Shown here: one piece after another, positions 1 through 8,957 of the stretch
How the letters are laid out: each line of letters starts with the position of its first letter
Numbering within the stretch: position 1 is the stretch's first letter
From: Solwaraspora sp. WMMD406
GTDB taxonomy: Bacteria > Actinomycetota > Actinomycetes > Mycobacteriales > Micromonosporaceae
Assembly: GCF_029626025.1 (NCBI RefSeq)
Contig: NZ_JARUBF010000001.1
Location: forward strand, 1,984,001-2,048,000
Reading direction: 5' to 3'
Length of the DNA stretch: 64,000 bases
Notes under the pieces: generated by a model
Told to the model about the DNA's origin: nothing
Databases searched by the model: none
Seen by the model: the letters and a program-made list of their open reading frames with translations, nothing else
Program-made: the position numbers and the translations under genes

Positions 1-1313
1 CCGGCACCGTCGACTACGACGCCTCGACCCGGATGGCCACCTTCACCCCGACCGCCCCGTTGGACCAGATGACCAGTTACACCGCGTCGGTACGGGTCGT
101 CGTCTCCGGTGGCGCCGCGATGGGCGCACCGTACACCTGGTCGTTCACCACCACGTTCACCGATGAGGTGGTGACCCTGTTGGAGCCGGACGGGCTGCCG
201 CAGCAGTCGTCCTCCGGGGACAGCACCGCCGTGGAGCTCGGCATGCGGTTCACGCCGGCGGTGGACGGGCAGGTCGTGGGGATGCGGTTCTTCCGGGGGC
301 CGGGTAACACGGGTAGTCAGGTGGGTCGGTTGTGGCCGGTGGGTGGGGGGAGCCCGTTGGCGGAGGTGACGTTCCCGGAGGGGTCGACGACGGGGTGGCA
401 GTCGGCGGCGTTCGGGCAGCCGGTGTCGGTGTCGGCGGGTACGACGTATGTGTTGTCGTACTACGCGCCGAACGGCAACTACGCCTTCGACGGCGGGTTC
501 TTCAGTTCGGCGTACAGCCGGGGTCCGTTGAGCGCACCGGGCGGTGCCAATGGTCTCTACCGCTACGGACCCGGCGGCGGGTTCCCCACCGAGAGCTACA
601 ACTCGGCCAACTACTGGGTGGATCCGTTGTTCCTGCCGGCCGGCAGTGGCGGCCCGGCACCGGATCCGGACGCCAGCCCGTCGCCGGGCACACCCGGGCC
701 GTCCCCGGACCCGACGCCGAGCGGTTCGGCCTCGCCGACCGCGTCGCCGTCACCGAGCGCCTCGCCTTCGGCGTCGCCCAGCGCCAGCGCGTCGCCGGAG
801 CCGACGGCGTCGCCGGGCCCGACCGAGCCGTTGCCGCCGGTGAGCATCTTCGGTCCGGAGGACGTGCCGCAGAGCGCCAGTTGGGCGGACACCGACGCGG
901 TCGAGGTGGGCGTCCGGTTCCGGGCCGACGTGCCCGGTACGGTCACCGGGGTCCGGTTCTACAAAGGTCCGGGCAACACCGGCACCCATCGTGGTTCGAT
1001 CTGGACCGCCGACGGCGTACGGCTGGCGACCGCCGTGTTCACCGACGAGACGGAGTCGGGCTGGCAGACGGTGACGTTCGACCAGCCGGTGCCGATCCTG
1101 GCCGACACCACCTACGTGGCCTCCTACCACACCTCCGTCGGGCAGTACGCGGTGACGGCGAACCAGTTCGCCACCGAGGAACTCGATCGGGCACCATTGC
1201 ACGTGCTGGTCGGCGGTGGCGCCTACCACTACGACCCGTACGGCTGGGTGTTCCCCGGCTATTCGGTCAATCACAACTACTGGGTGGATGTCGTGTTCAC
1301 GCCTAACTCTTGA
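1..1313 (+). CDS. DUF4082 domain protein, secreted or cell-surface (5' end missing)
   Basis: The gene enters the window already open; its frame is continuous from base 3, so the N-terminus and any signal peptide lie upstream. The first ~50 visible residues (ending TYTWSFTT-like, with a TFTPTAPL motif) look like the end of a bacterial Ig-like (Big_5) domain. Two DUF4082 domains follow, at about residues 55-210 and 285-435 of the visible part. Each has the ELGMRF/EVGVRF, GPGNTG and NYWVDxxF hallmarks. A Pro/Ser/Ala linker of roughly 65 residues (about bases 650-840) separates them. DUF4082 modules are found in large extracellular actinobacterial proteins, often with Ig-like and sugar-binding domains; their molecular role is unknown to me. 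The position just upstream of glycosyltransferases suggests a surface-glycan locus, but that link is inference. Confidence 0.8.
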   Translation, partial: GTVDYDASTRMATFTPTAPLDQMTSYTASVRVVVSGGAAMGAPYTWSFTTTFTDEVVTLLEPDGLPQQSSSGDSTAVELGMRFTPAVDGQVVGMRFFRGPGNTGSQVGRLWPVGGGSPLAEVTFPEGSTTGWQSAAFGQPVSVSAGTTYVLSYYAPNGNYAFDGGFFSSAYSRGPLSAPGGANGLYRYGPGGGFPTESYNSANYWVDPLFLPAGSGGPAPDPDASPSPGTPGPSPDPTPSGSASPTASPSPSASPSASPSASASPEPTASPGPTEPLPPVSIFGPEDVPQSASWADTDAVEVGVRFRADVPGTVTGVRFYKGPGNTGTHRGSIWTADGVRLATAVFTDETESGWQTVTFDQPVPILADTTYVASYHTSVGQYAVTANQFATEELDRAPLHVLVGGGAYHYDPYGWVFPGYSVNHNYWVDVVFTPNS

Positions 1314-1383
1314 AGCTGGTTCCGGTCAGGCCGTTGAATCATCCGCAGGGGTGGCAACTGCCGCCGGCGTCGAAGGGATATCC

Positions 1384-2598
1384 GTGCGCATCCTCACCTG
1401 CCTGCACACGCTCGAGATCGGCGGCACCCAGATCAACGCCATCGAGATCGCGGCGACCGTCGCCCAACTCGGGCACGAGGTGATCATTTACGGTCCGGAC
1501 GGCGAACTGCGGAGCATGATCGACAAGTGGGGACTGGAGTTCGTACCGGCACCCCCGAAGGGGGAGGCGCCCTCGCCGCGTAACGTCGCCGCGATCGCCG
1601 ACGTGGTGCGGCGTCGCGGCATCGACCTGGTGCACGCCTACGAGTGGGCGCCTACCCTGGAGACCGCGTACGGTGCCTACCTGCGCCAGGGCGTCCCGCT
1701 GGTGGTGACGGTGCTCTCCATGGAGGTGCCGGCCTGGGTGCCCCGCCATCTGCCGCTGATCGTCGGCACCGAGCAGATCGCGGCGCAGGAGCGGCCGCAC
1801 CGGGCCGAGGTGCACGTGATCGAGCCACCGATCGACACGACGGCCAACGCCCCGGTGGTGGATCCGGCCGCCGTCGAGGCGGCCCGGCGCGGCCTCGGGG
1901 TGGCCGCCGACGAACTCGCGGTGGTCTCGGTGTCCCGGCTGGTGCCGGAGCTCAAACTGGAAGGGCTGCTCGCCGCCACCCGGGCGATGGGTCGGCTCGA
2001 TCCGGCGCTGCGGATGCGGCTGGTGATCGTCGGCGACGGCCCGTCGCGGTCCGAGATCCAGACCGCGGCGGACAAGGTCAACGCCGATCGGGGCACCGAG
2101 GTGGTCACCCTGACCGGGGCGATGCTCGATCCGCGTGACGCCTACGCGGCCGCCGACATCGTGATCGGCATGGGCTCCTCGGCCTTGCGGGCGATGGCCT
2201 TCGCCAAACCGGTGGTGGTGCAGGGCGAGCGCGGCTTCTGGCTACCGCTCGACCCGCAGACCCTGCCGGTCTTCCTCGACCAGGGCTTCTACGGGCTGGG
2301 TGACGGCACGGACGGCACCGGGTTGGTCACCACCGCCCTGGCTGAGCTGGGTGCCGACCCGAGCCGGTGGGCCGAGCTCGGCGAGTTCGGCCGGCGTACG
2401 GTGGTCGACCGGTTCAGCCTGCAGGCCGCCGGCCGCCGACAGATCGAGATCTACGCCGACGCGCTCCGCCGTCGGCTGAGCCTGCCGAAGCGGGCCGGTG
2501 CCCTGGCCCACCCGACCGCCCACCTGCTCAACTTCAAGGCGTACCTGGCCCGCGAGCGGTTCACCGCCGGTCGGGCGACCAGCGGGGAGCGGCCGTGA
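1384..2598 (+). CDS. GT4-type glycosyltransferase
   Basis: A 404-residue protein with the two-Rossmann (GT-B) layout of family 4 glycosyltransferases. The N-terminal part begins VRILTCLHTLEIGGTQ, where the GGTQ loop matches the donor or acceptor glycine loop. The C-terminal nucleotide-binding half contains VVSVSRLVPELK and VIVGDGPSR. The usual E-x7-E donor motif is weak: the first Glu position sits in GMGSSALRAMA, so it appears to be replaced by Ser. I chose GTG 1384 because an AAGGGA ribosome-binding site lies 6-7 bases upstream and the homologous protein begins there. The open frame extends further upstream but overlaps the preceding gene. The stop overlaps the flippase start (GTGA), so the two are translationally coupled. 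Donor sugar and acceptor cannot be read from the sequence. Confidence 0.85.
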   Translation: MRILTCLHTLEIGGTQINAIEIAATVAQLGHEVIIYGPDGELRSMIDKWGLEFVPAPPKGEAPSPRNVAAIADVVRRRGIDLVHAYEWAPTLETAYGAYLRQGVPLVVTVLSMEVPAWVPRHLPLIVGTEQIAAQERPHRAEVHVIEPPIDTTANAPVVDPAAVEAARRGLGVAADELAVVSVSRLVPELKLEGLLAATRAMGRLDPALRMRLVIVGDGPSRSEIQTAADKVNADRGTEVVTLTGAMLDPRDAYAAADIVIGMGSSALRAMAFAKPVVVQGERGFWLPLDPQTLPVFLDQGFYGLGDGTDGTGLVTTALAELGADPSRWAELGEFGRRTVVDRFSLQAAGRRQIEIYADALRRRLSLPKRAGALAHPTAHLLNFKAYLARERFTAGRATSGERP

Positions 2599-4196
2599 CC
2601 GCAGAGTCCTCGCCGCCGGCTCCGCTGGGTGGCCGGGTCCGGCGTGCCCTGGCGTGGAGCACCCTGAACAGCATCGCGCTGCGGATCGGCAGCCTCGGGG
2701 TCGGCATCGTGCTGGCCCGGCTGCTGGCTCCCGAGGAGTTCGGGGTCTTCGCGGTGGCGCTGACCATGCTGACCATCGTGATCTCGCTGGCCGATCTCGG
2801 GATGAGCGCCGACATCATCCGGCACGGGGTGCAGGGCCGGGCCGGAACGGTCACCACGATCTCGGTGATCACCAGCGTGCTGCTGGCCGGCGCGATGTGC
2901 CTGGCCGCCGGCCCGGTCTCGACGGCGATGGGCAGCCCGCAGGCCACGCCGGTGGTCCAGCTGATGTCGTTGACGTTGATTCTCAGCGGCCTGTCGGTGG
3001 TGCCGTACGCGGTGATGCAGCGGGAGTTCCGCCAACGCGCCCAGCTCGGCCTCGACGGTGCCAGCCTGGTGCTGAGCACCGTGGTGACGATCGGGCTGGT
3101 GCTGCTCGGCATGGGTGCGATGGCGCTGGCCGTCTCCCGGGTGGTCGCGCAGTCGATGGTCACCGTGTTGCAGTTCGTGTTGACCCGGTCCCGGCCGACG
3201 TTCGGGTTCGACGCGGGCGTGGCCCGCAGCCTGATCCGCTTCGGGGTGCCGCTCGCCGGTGCGAACGTGTTGTCCTGGGTGGTGATGAACGTCGGTCACC
3301 TGACGGTCGGCACGGCGGCGGGCGCGCTGACGCTCGGGCTCTACACCCTGGCGTTCAACATCTCCACTTGGCCGATGAGCGCCCTCGGGGTGGCCATCCG
3401 CGCGGTGGCGCTGCCCGCGTTCGCCACCGTCGACGACCGCCGGCGCAAGGCCGCCGGGTTCGTCTCGGCGGCGGCGTTGACCTGGAGCGTGGCCCTGCTC
3501 GTCGGCGTGTTGCTCTCCGGGTTGGCCAGCGTGGTGGTCCCGCTGCTGTACGGCCAGCGGTGGTCGATGGCCGCCGACGCGCTCGCCGGGTTGGCGTTCT
3601 TCGGCGCGTTCCGGGTGCTGTTCGACCTGGTGGCCACCTTCCTGATCGCGGTGGGGGCGAGCCGGGCGTTGTTCGCCGCGCAGGTGGTCTGGTTGGTGGC
3701 GCTCTTCCCGGCGGTGATCCTGGGCGTGCGGTGGTACGGCCTGGTCGGTGCCGGGGTCGGGCACGCGGTCGTCTGTGCCCTGATCATCCTGCCGATGTAC
3801 GCGGTGGCGTTGCGCCGTCATGGCGTACGGGTGCGGTCCCTGGCCGGCGCGCTGGCGGCGCCGATGCTCACCGCGGTGCCGGCACTGATCGCCGGCCTGT
3901 TCGTGGTCGAGGTGGTGCCGGGTGCGCTGTGGCAGTTGCTGGCCGCCGGTACGACGATGACCGTGATCTTCGTCGCTCCGCTGCTGCCCTGGCTGCGGCG
4001 TCGGCTGCGGGAGCTGAAGGCGGCCGGCGAGGAAGCCGGGTCGGCGGGGCCGGGGTCCACCGACGAGTCCGCGCCGGGGCCGGGGACCGGGGACGGATCG
4101 GGGCCGGGGACCGGGCCGCTGTCGGTCACCACTGCCGCGTCGACGCCGGTCACCCCTGGGCCGCAGCCGCCGTTGGCGGCGGTAGTCAAGTCCTGA
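2595..4196 (+). CDS. Wzx-like oligosaccharide flippase (MOP superfamily)
   Basis: A 533-residue polytopic membrane protein with about 12-14 hydrophobic segments. The N-terminal signature (LAWSTLNSIALRIGSLGVG followed by RLLAPEEFGVFAVA) is typical of RfbX/Wzx and related polysaccharide exporters, which flip lipid-linked oligosaccharide units across the cytoplasmic membrane. The last ~55 residues are a Gly/Pro/Thr-rich low-complexity cytoplasmic tail encoded by GGGGCCGGGGACC-like repeats. The GTG start overlaps the stop of the upstream glycosyltransferase by 4 bp, with GGGGAG as ribosome-binding site. Flanking glycosyltransferases make a role in export of a surface glycan or teichuronic-type polymer likely. 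The exact substrate is unknown. Confidence 0.85.
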   Translation: MTAESSPPAPLGGRVRRALAWSTLNSIALRIGSLGVGIVLARLLAPEEFGVFAVALTMLTIVISLADLGMSADIIRHGVQGRAGTVTTISVITSVLLAGAMCLAAGPVSTAMGSPQATPVVQLMSLTLILSGLSVVPYAVMQREFRQRAQLGLDGASLVLSTVVTIGLVLLGMGAMALAVSRVVAQSMVTVLQFVLTRSRPTFGFDAGVARSLIRFGVPLAGANVLSWVVMNVGHLTVGTAAGALTLGLYTLAFNISTWPMSALGVAIRAVALPAFATVDDRRRKAAGFVSAAALTWSVALLVGVLLSGLASVVVPLLYGQRWSMAADALAGLAFFGAFRVLFDLVATFLIAVGASRALFAAQVVWLVALFPAVILGVRWYGLVGAGVGHAVVCALIILPMYAVALRRHGVRVRSLAGALAAPMLTAVPALIAGLFVVEVVPGALWQLLAAGTTMTVIFVAPLLPWLRRRLRELKAAGEEAGSAGPGSTDESAPGPGTGDGSGPGTGPLSVTTAASTPVTPGPQPPLAAVVKS

Positions 4197-4221
4197 TCGC
4201 GACGGAATTCGAGCGAGGTTG

Positions 4222-5340
4222 ATGGTGTCGGAGCAACGCCGAGGCGAGTTGCTGCCCACGACGCGGGTGCCGGCTCCGGTGCCCGACGGTGATCCGGGTC
4301 GGGTCGCCCGGGTGTCGGTGATCATCCCGTGTTACAACTACGGCCGGTTCCTGCCGGAGAGCGTCGGTAGCGTGTTCGCGCAGTCCGGCATCGATCCCGA
4401 GGTGATCGTCGTCGACGACTGTTCGACCGACGACACCCGGCAGGTACTGGCCCGACTCGGTCGCGACGAGCACCGGCTGGTGGTCGTGCACAACGAGACC
4501 AACCACGGGCCGTGCGTCGCGTTCAACGACGGGTTGGCGGTGGCGACCGGCGAGTTCATCGTCCGGTTGGACGCCGACGACCTGCTGACGCCGGGGTCGC
4601 TGGCCAGGGCGGTACGGCTGTTCGACCACTTCCCGCAGGTCGGGCTGGTCTACGGGCACCCCGTGCACTTCCACGGCCCGGTGCCGCAGACCTCCCGCAG
4701 CGAGGTGACCGGCTGGACCGTCTGGTCCGGGGCGGACTGGATCGCGCACCGCTGCCGGCTCGGCGTCAACTGCGTCACCACCCCCGAGGCCGTGGTACGG
4801 GCCAGCGTCTATCAGGAGATCGGTCCCTGGGACAGCCGGATGCGGTACGCCTGCGACATGGAGATCTGGATGCGGGCGGCGGCGGTGTCCGACGTCGGCC
4901 ACGTCGACGGGACCGATCAGGCGCTGCACCGGGAACACCCGGCCAGCGTGAGCGTGACCGACGCGGCCGGCCGGCGGACCGACCTGATCGAGCGCCGGAC
5001 CGCGTTCGAGGTGTTGTTCGAGGGTCCCGGTGGCAAGCTGCCCGACGCGGCGCGGCTGCACGACGACGCCCGGCGGGCGTTGGCCGTCGAGGCCTTGGAG
5101 TCCGCCTGCCACGCGTACGACCGCCGGCTCACCGACCGGGAGCCGGTCGAGTGGTACGTCGAGTTCGCCCTGGAGACCTATCCGCAGGCGCGGCGGTTGC
5201 CGCAGTGGCGCGGCCTGCAACGGCGTCAGCGGGTCGGCGCGCGGCTCGCCCCACTGGTGCCGGGCTTCGCCGCCAGCGTGGTCCGGCGGCGACTGCGCAA
5301 CGACGCCCGCTACCGCACCTGGACCCGGCACGGCGTCTGA
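4222..5340 (+). CDS. GT2 family glycosyltransferase
   Basis: A family 2 (GT-A fold) glycosyltransferase of about 372 residues. The nucleotide-binding strand SVIIPCYNYGRFL, the VVDDCSTDD aspartate motif and the metal-binding RLDADDLL (DxD) are all intact in the first ~120 residues. The C-terminal ~120 residues are helical and basic with no membrane segment, so the enzyme is probably cytoplasmic. GAGCGAGG lies directly upstream. ATG 4222 is preferred over TTG 4219 and GTG 4225, which share the same frame. The gene follows the flippase by 25 bp in the same direction and presumably belongs to the same operon. It probably adds a sugar to the repeat unit assembled by the neighbouring transferases. 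Confidence 0.87.
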   Translation: MVSEQRRGELLPTTRVPAPVPDGDPGRVARVSVIIPCYNYGRFLPESVGSVFAQSGIDPEVIVVDDCSTDDTRQVLARLGRDEHRLVVVHNETNHGPCVAFNDGLAVATGEFIVRLDADDLLTPGSLARAVRLFDHFPQVGLVYGHPVHFHGPVPQTSRSEVTGWTVWSGADWIAHRCRLGVNCVTTPEAVVRASVYQEIGPWDSRMRYACDMEIWMRAAAVSDVGHVDGTDQALHREHPASVSVTDAAGRRTDLIERRTAFEVLFEGPGGKLPDAARLHDDARRALAVEALESACHAYDRRLTDREPVEWYVEFALETYPQARRLPQWRGLQRRQRVGARLAPLVPGFAASVVRRRLRNDARYRTWTRHGV

Positions 5341-5367
5341 GCCTGCCGTGCCAAGACCGGCGGTGAC

Positions 5368-6441
5368 TCAGTCGGCGGCCAGCAGCGGGCGGTAGAACGC
5401 GGCGAGGTCGTCGCGCAGTCCGGCGACCGTGTAGCGGTCCCGGATCGCCTCGGCGCCTGCGGCCGCCCGCTTGGCCATCGATTCCGGCTCATCGCGGTAG
5501 CTCGCGCATGCCTGCTCGACGGCGCGGGCGTACGCCAACAGGTCGCCGTCGGGCACCGGGGAGCAGTACGCCGGGTCGAAGAATTCCCGCCCGGCCAGCC
5601 CCGGGTAGCCGACGACGTACGCCCCGCACGCCATCGCCTCGGCCGGTGGCATGCCGAAGCCTTCCCGGTCGCTGAAGCTGAGGAAGATCGCGCACTGCCG
5701 CATGATCTCGGCGGTCTGCTGCTCGGTCCGCCCGGCGATCAGGGTGATCTCCCAGTCCCGCAGGACGCCCCGGGACCGCAGGATGTGCAGCAGCTGGTCG
5801 CGTTCGGCCGCCCGGCGGTGCCCGACGTAGGCGATCCGCCGGGCCCGGGGCCAGCCACCGGGCGCGAACACCTCGGGGTCGACGACGTTGCGGGTCAGCC
5901 GTACCGGGATCTCGGGGAAGGCGTAGCGCAGCAGGTCGACGTTGTCGTCCGAGACGGCGAGCAGGGCGGTCATGCCGGGCAGTCCGGCGTACGGGGCTCC
6001 CGGCGTGGTGTCGGGGTACGGGATGTGGTCGAAGGTGTCGTAGGCGCGCTGGTTGAACACGACGATCCGGGGGCCGGCCGGAAGCTGGGCCAGCCCGGGG
6101 CCGTACCACTCGGGAACGACGAGGATGTCGGCCGGTGAGAGCGTGGCCTCGGCGGCCGGCACCACCGGTGTCTGGTTGGTGAACCAGGTGCAGCGGAAAC
6201 CGGGCTCGCTGTGCATGACCACCGCCGGGATGCCCAGCTCGGCCAGCAGGTCGACGTGCCGGTAGATGACCCGGACCCCGCCGCTGGGGTGCGGGTTGTC
6301 CGGTGCCAGGTAGTAGACCCGGCCGGGGCCGGTGGTCGCCGTCGTGACCTGGAACTGCGGGATCTGCCGTCGGCGGACTTCGGCGGCGGCCAGGCGGGCG
6401 TGGACGAAATCGCGGGCCTGGCCCTTGAACCGGTTGATCAC
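5368..6441 (-). CDS. GT4-type glycosyltransferase
   Basis: A 357-residue GT-B enzyme on the opposite strand, convergent with the GT2 gene. The N-terminal half contains YYLAPDNPHPSGGVRVIY (Gly-rich loop). The C-terminal donor site has YVGHRR and a clear E-x7-E motif in REGFGMPPAEAMACG. The start is GTG 6441, preceded by GGAG at a spacing of 5 bases. An in-frame extension further upstream (to 6627) has no homologous character and runs into the promoter region of the divergent gene. It probably acts on the same surface glycan as the genes at 1384-5340. Sugar specificity is not deducible. Confidence 0.85.
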   Translation of the reverse strand: MINRFKGQARDFVHARLAAAEVRRRQIPQFQVTTATTGPGRVYYLAPDNPHPSGGVRVIYRHVDLLAELGIPAVVMHSEPGFRCTWFTNQTPVVPAAEATLSPADILVVPEWYGPGLAQLPAGPRIVVFNQRAYDTFDHIPYPDTTPGAPYAGLPGMTALLAVSDDNVDLLRYAFPEIPVRLTRNVVDPEVFAPGGWPRARRIAYVGHRRAAERDQLLHILRSRGVLRDWEITLIAGRTEQQTAEIMRQCAIFLSFSDREGFGMPPAEAMACGAYVVGYPGLAGREFFDPAYCSPVPDGDLLAYARAVEQACASYRDEPESMAKRAAAGAEAIRDRYTVAGLRDDLAAFYRPLLAAD

Positions 6442-6517
6442 CTGAGCTCCGCAAGGCCGTACGAGGGGGACTGCGGTTGATCGTAGCGGGTGGGGCCGGT
6501 GCCGATCGGCCACTGTC

Positions 6518-6546
6518 GGTTGCCGGACATGGCCCGCCGCTATACG
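6518..6546 (+). promoter_or_regulatory. candidate promoter in the 6442-6647 divergent spacer
   Basis: The 206-bp spacer between the divergent glycosyltransferase and the membrane protein is noticeably AT-richer around 6541-6600. GGTTGC (6518-6523) and TATACG (6541-6546) are 17 bp apart and resemble -35/-10 boxes reading towards 6648. Assigned by eye only. A second TAGCAT hexamer at about 6591 is also possible. Confidence 0.25.
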
Positions 6547-6647
6547 TACAGTGAACAATAAAGCGGACAAAACGTCGTACTGGTCGCTGTTAGCATCGAC
6601 CAGCGCAACCTGTCGCGACATGATCACTCACAGTTCGAAAGGCATCC

Positions 6648-8045
6648 ATGGCCGCCACCACCCGACCATCGGCTCGCCGCATCGCCATCATCGCCCTGGT
6701 GGTAGTGGCCAGTGTGCTCGTCGCGCTGACCGCCGTACGGCTGATCGTCGACGCCGCCCGTGGCCCCGCCGCCGCCCGGATCGCGCCCGGTGCGGTCGCC
6801 ACCGCCGGTGGCGCGGGCGCGACGCTGCGCCCGGTCGACGGTGGTCCCGACTACTACGACCGGTTCTCACCCTCGCCACCGACCGGGCCCGAGTTCTTCC
6901 CGATCGCGGTCTGGCTGGAAAGCGTCACCGATCCGGCGGACACCGCCAAGGACCGCGAGATCGGACTCAACACCTACCTCGAAATGACCGGCACCACCAA
7001 CCTCGACCTGGTCCGCGCCGCCGGCATGCGGACCATCACCAGCCCGATCGGCGAACACGGCGACGAAACCGTCGGATGGTTGATCTCCGACGAGGCGGAC
7101 ATGTGGGCCGGCCCCGGCGACGACCCGTGGACCGGCAACTTCCCCGGCCAGGGCGACATCTGCCAACCAGCCGACGGGCGCTGCGGCTACCGCGTCCAAC
7201 AGGGCGTCCTCGGCCGCCTCCCCGCCGACGACCGGCTGCGGATGGCCAACTACGGCAAGGGCGTCGCCTTCTGGCAGAGCGACGCGGAAGCCGCCCGGTT
7301 CGTCAACGAGTTCGCCGACGTCGTCTCGGTGGACACCTACTGGTTCACCGACGGCGGGATCTGCGGACACAGCGAAGGCGGCCGGTTCTTCGACCCCGAC
7401 CAACTGGTCACCGTCGACGGTGCCGAGCGGCTGCCCGCGGAACTGTGCCGCCAGGCCGCCAACTACGGCCGGACCGTCGACCGGGTCCGGTCGCTGGTGT
7501 CACCGCCGGGCAGCAAACCAGTGTGGAGCTTCGTCGAGGTCGGCCGGCCGTTCACCGAGGAGCACTATCCGACGATCAAACCGGAGGAAGTCGTCGCCGC
7601 CGTCTGGAGCAGCCTCATCCACGGCGCCCGGGGCATCGTCTACTTCAACCACAGCTTCAGCGGTCCCTGCCAGAGCCAACACGCGCTCCGCGAACAGTGC
7701 TACGCCCCGGTCCGGGCGGCGGTCGCCGACCTCAACGAGCGGATCACCCGACTCGCCCCGGTGCTCAACGCGCCGTACGCCGACGGGGTGACCACCGTCT
7801 CCGCCGGCGTCGACGTCGCCACCAAATGGCACGACGGCCACTTCTACCTGATCGCCGGATCCGGCGGCGGCAGCGTCGCCGAAGCCACCTTCTCCCTGCC
7901 CTGCGTCGGTGACGCCCGGATCACCGTGCTCGACGAGGACCGGACGCTGCTCGTCGAGGACGGCAGGTTCACCGACTCTTTCATCGACGGCAACGCCGTC
8001 CACGTCTACCGGGTCGACGGCGGCTCCAGCTGCGGCGCGTACTAG
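6648..8045 (+). CDS. membrane-anchored protein of unknown function, possibly TIM-barrel glycoside hydrolase-like
   Basis: A 465-residue protein with a short basic N-terminus, one strong transmembrane segment (about residues 11-33) and a long extracytoplasmic domain. I do not recognise a named family with certainty. The pattern VGWLISDEADMW (near residue 147), VVSVDTYWFTDGG and KPVWSFVEVGRPF, followed by AAVWSSLIHGARGIVYF, is reminiscent of beta-strand ends of TIM-barrel glycosidases. Glu/Asp residues sit at the expected active-site positions. The C-terminal ~90 residues look like a beta-sandwich. GAAAGG precedes the ATG. Context (glycosyltransferases, flippase) would fit a surface enzyme trimming or modifying the exported glycan, but that is inference. 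Ends in a shared terminator with the convergent neighbour. Confidence 0.7.
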   Translation: MAATTRPSARRIAIIALVVVASVLVALTAVRLIVDAARGPAAARIAPGAVATAGGAGATLRPVDGGPDYYDRFSPSPPTGPEFFPIAVWLESVTDPADTAKDREIGLNTYLEMTGTTNLDLVRAAGMRTITSPIGEHGDETVGWLISDEADMWAGPGDDPWTGNFPGQGDICQPADGRCGYRVQQGVLGRLPADDRLRMANYGKGVAFWQSDAEAARFVNEFADVVSVDTYWFTDGGICGHSEGGRFFDPDQLVTVDGAERLPAELCRQAANYGRTVDRVRSLVSPPGSKPVWSFVEVGRPFTEEHYPTIKPEEVVAAVWSSLIHGARGIVYFNHSFSGPCQSQHALREQCYAPVRAAVADLNERITRLAPVLNAPYADGVTTVSAGVDVATKWHDGHFYLIAGSGGGSVAEATFSLPCVGDARITVLDEDRTLLVEDGRFTDSFIDGNAVHVYRVDGGSSCGAY

Positions 8046-8060
8046 TGTCCTGCGCCGCAG
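8030..8060. terminator. bidirectional hairpin terminator
   Basis: CTGCGGCGC (8030-8038) and GCGCCGCAG (8052-8060) form a perfect 9-bp stem with a 13-base loop, exactly between two convergent genes. The left arm lies inside the last codons of the upstream gene. There is no clear U-tract, as is common in actinomycetes. Confidence 0.6.
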
Positions 8061-8063
8061 GGC

Positions 8064-8930
8064 CTAGCTGTTGAGCTCGGCCAGCGCCGCGCGCCGCAGC
8101 GCGAACGGCGTACGGGACTTCGCGGAGATCATCACCGCCACGTCGGACGGCGTGATCGCGTCGAGAAACCCGGTGATCGACGTGGCGTCCAACGGAGTCT
8201 CGTCCCAGTACGCGTGACACAACGTGTCCTCGGAGGTGAAGCTCCGCGCGGCCGGGCCGCCCAGCACCTCGTCGACGAACACGCCGTACAGGGTCCACTC
8301 GGAGAAGTGCAGCTGGGCGCCGACCACGTCCGCCCACCGGCGGCCGGTCACCGACTCGATCCGGGCCAACAACGCGCGTACCACCACCGGATCCCAGGCC
8401 AGCAGCGACGAGACGTAGTCCGGGTACGGCGGCGGCTGCTGCGCCAGGCCGAGCAGCGTACGGGCCACCTCGTGCCACCGGACGTGCCGGGGCAGCCGCT
8501 GATCGACCTCGTCCGGCTTGCGGTAGAAGCGGACCACGCCGTCGCGCCGGAACGTCTCCGCCGAGAAAGGCCGGACGAACTCGATGTCCGAATCGACCAG
8601 CACGACCACGTCGGCCTCGATCCGGGCGGCGGCGGCCAGCTTGATCACCTGCTGGAGTATCCAGCCCCGCAGCGGCGGAAACGGTCGGCGCAGGTTCACC
8701 GAGTACTTGGTCCCCGGCACCGGGCGCACCGAGCCGGGCAGGAACTCGGCTTCGTCGTGTAGCACCGTCCGGTCGCCGCGCAGCTCGGCGAAGCGGGACA
8801 GATCCGCGCGCGGCACGATGATGTGGTGCCGCACCGAGTCGGGGGAGTGGGCGAGCACCGAGCGGTGCAGTGCCGCGCACAGGTCGAAATCCGGGCCGAA
8901 GCTCGGCGTGATCACGGCCAGCTCACTCAT
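8064..8930 (-). CDS. DUF6492 family protein, glycosyltransferase-like
   Basis: A 288-residue soluble protein starting MSELAVITPSF. VVLVDSDIEFV gives a DxD motif in a strand-loop context typical of nucleotide-sugar (GT-A) folds, and the overall pattern matches the DUF6492 family of putative transferases. ATG 8930 is preferred over an in-frame TTG at 8942 because GGAG lies 6 bases upstream of the ATG. It is the last gene of the long minus-strand operon starting at 16400, 27 bp after the beta-propeller gene. Likely a sugar transferase or modifying enzyme of the pathway; substrate unknown. Confidence 0.72.
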   Translation of the reverse strand: MSELAVITPSFGPDFDLCAALHRSVLAHSPDSVRHHIIVPRADLSRFAELRGDRTVLHDEAEFLPGSVRPVPGTKYSVNLRRPFPPLRGWILQQVIKLAAAARIEADVVVLVDSDIEFVRPFSAETFRRDGVVRFYRKPDEVDQRLPRHVRWHEVARTLLGLAQQPPPYPDYVSSLLAWDPVVVRALLARIESVTGRRWADVVGAQLHFSEWTLYGVFVDEVLGGPAARSFTSEDTLCHAYWDETPLDATSITGFLDAITPSDVAVMISAKSRTPFALRRAALAELNS

Positions 8931-8957
8931 CAGAGTCTCCAAAGGTAGGCGTAGGCG

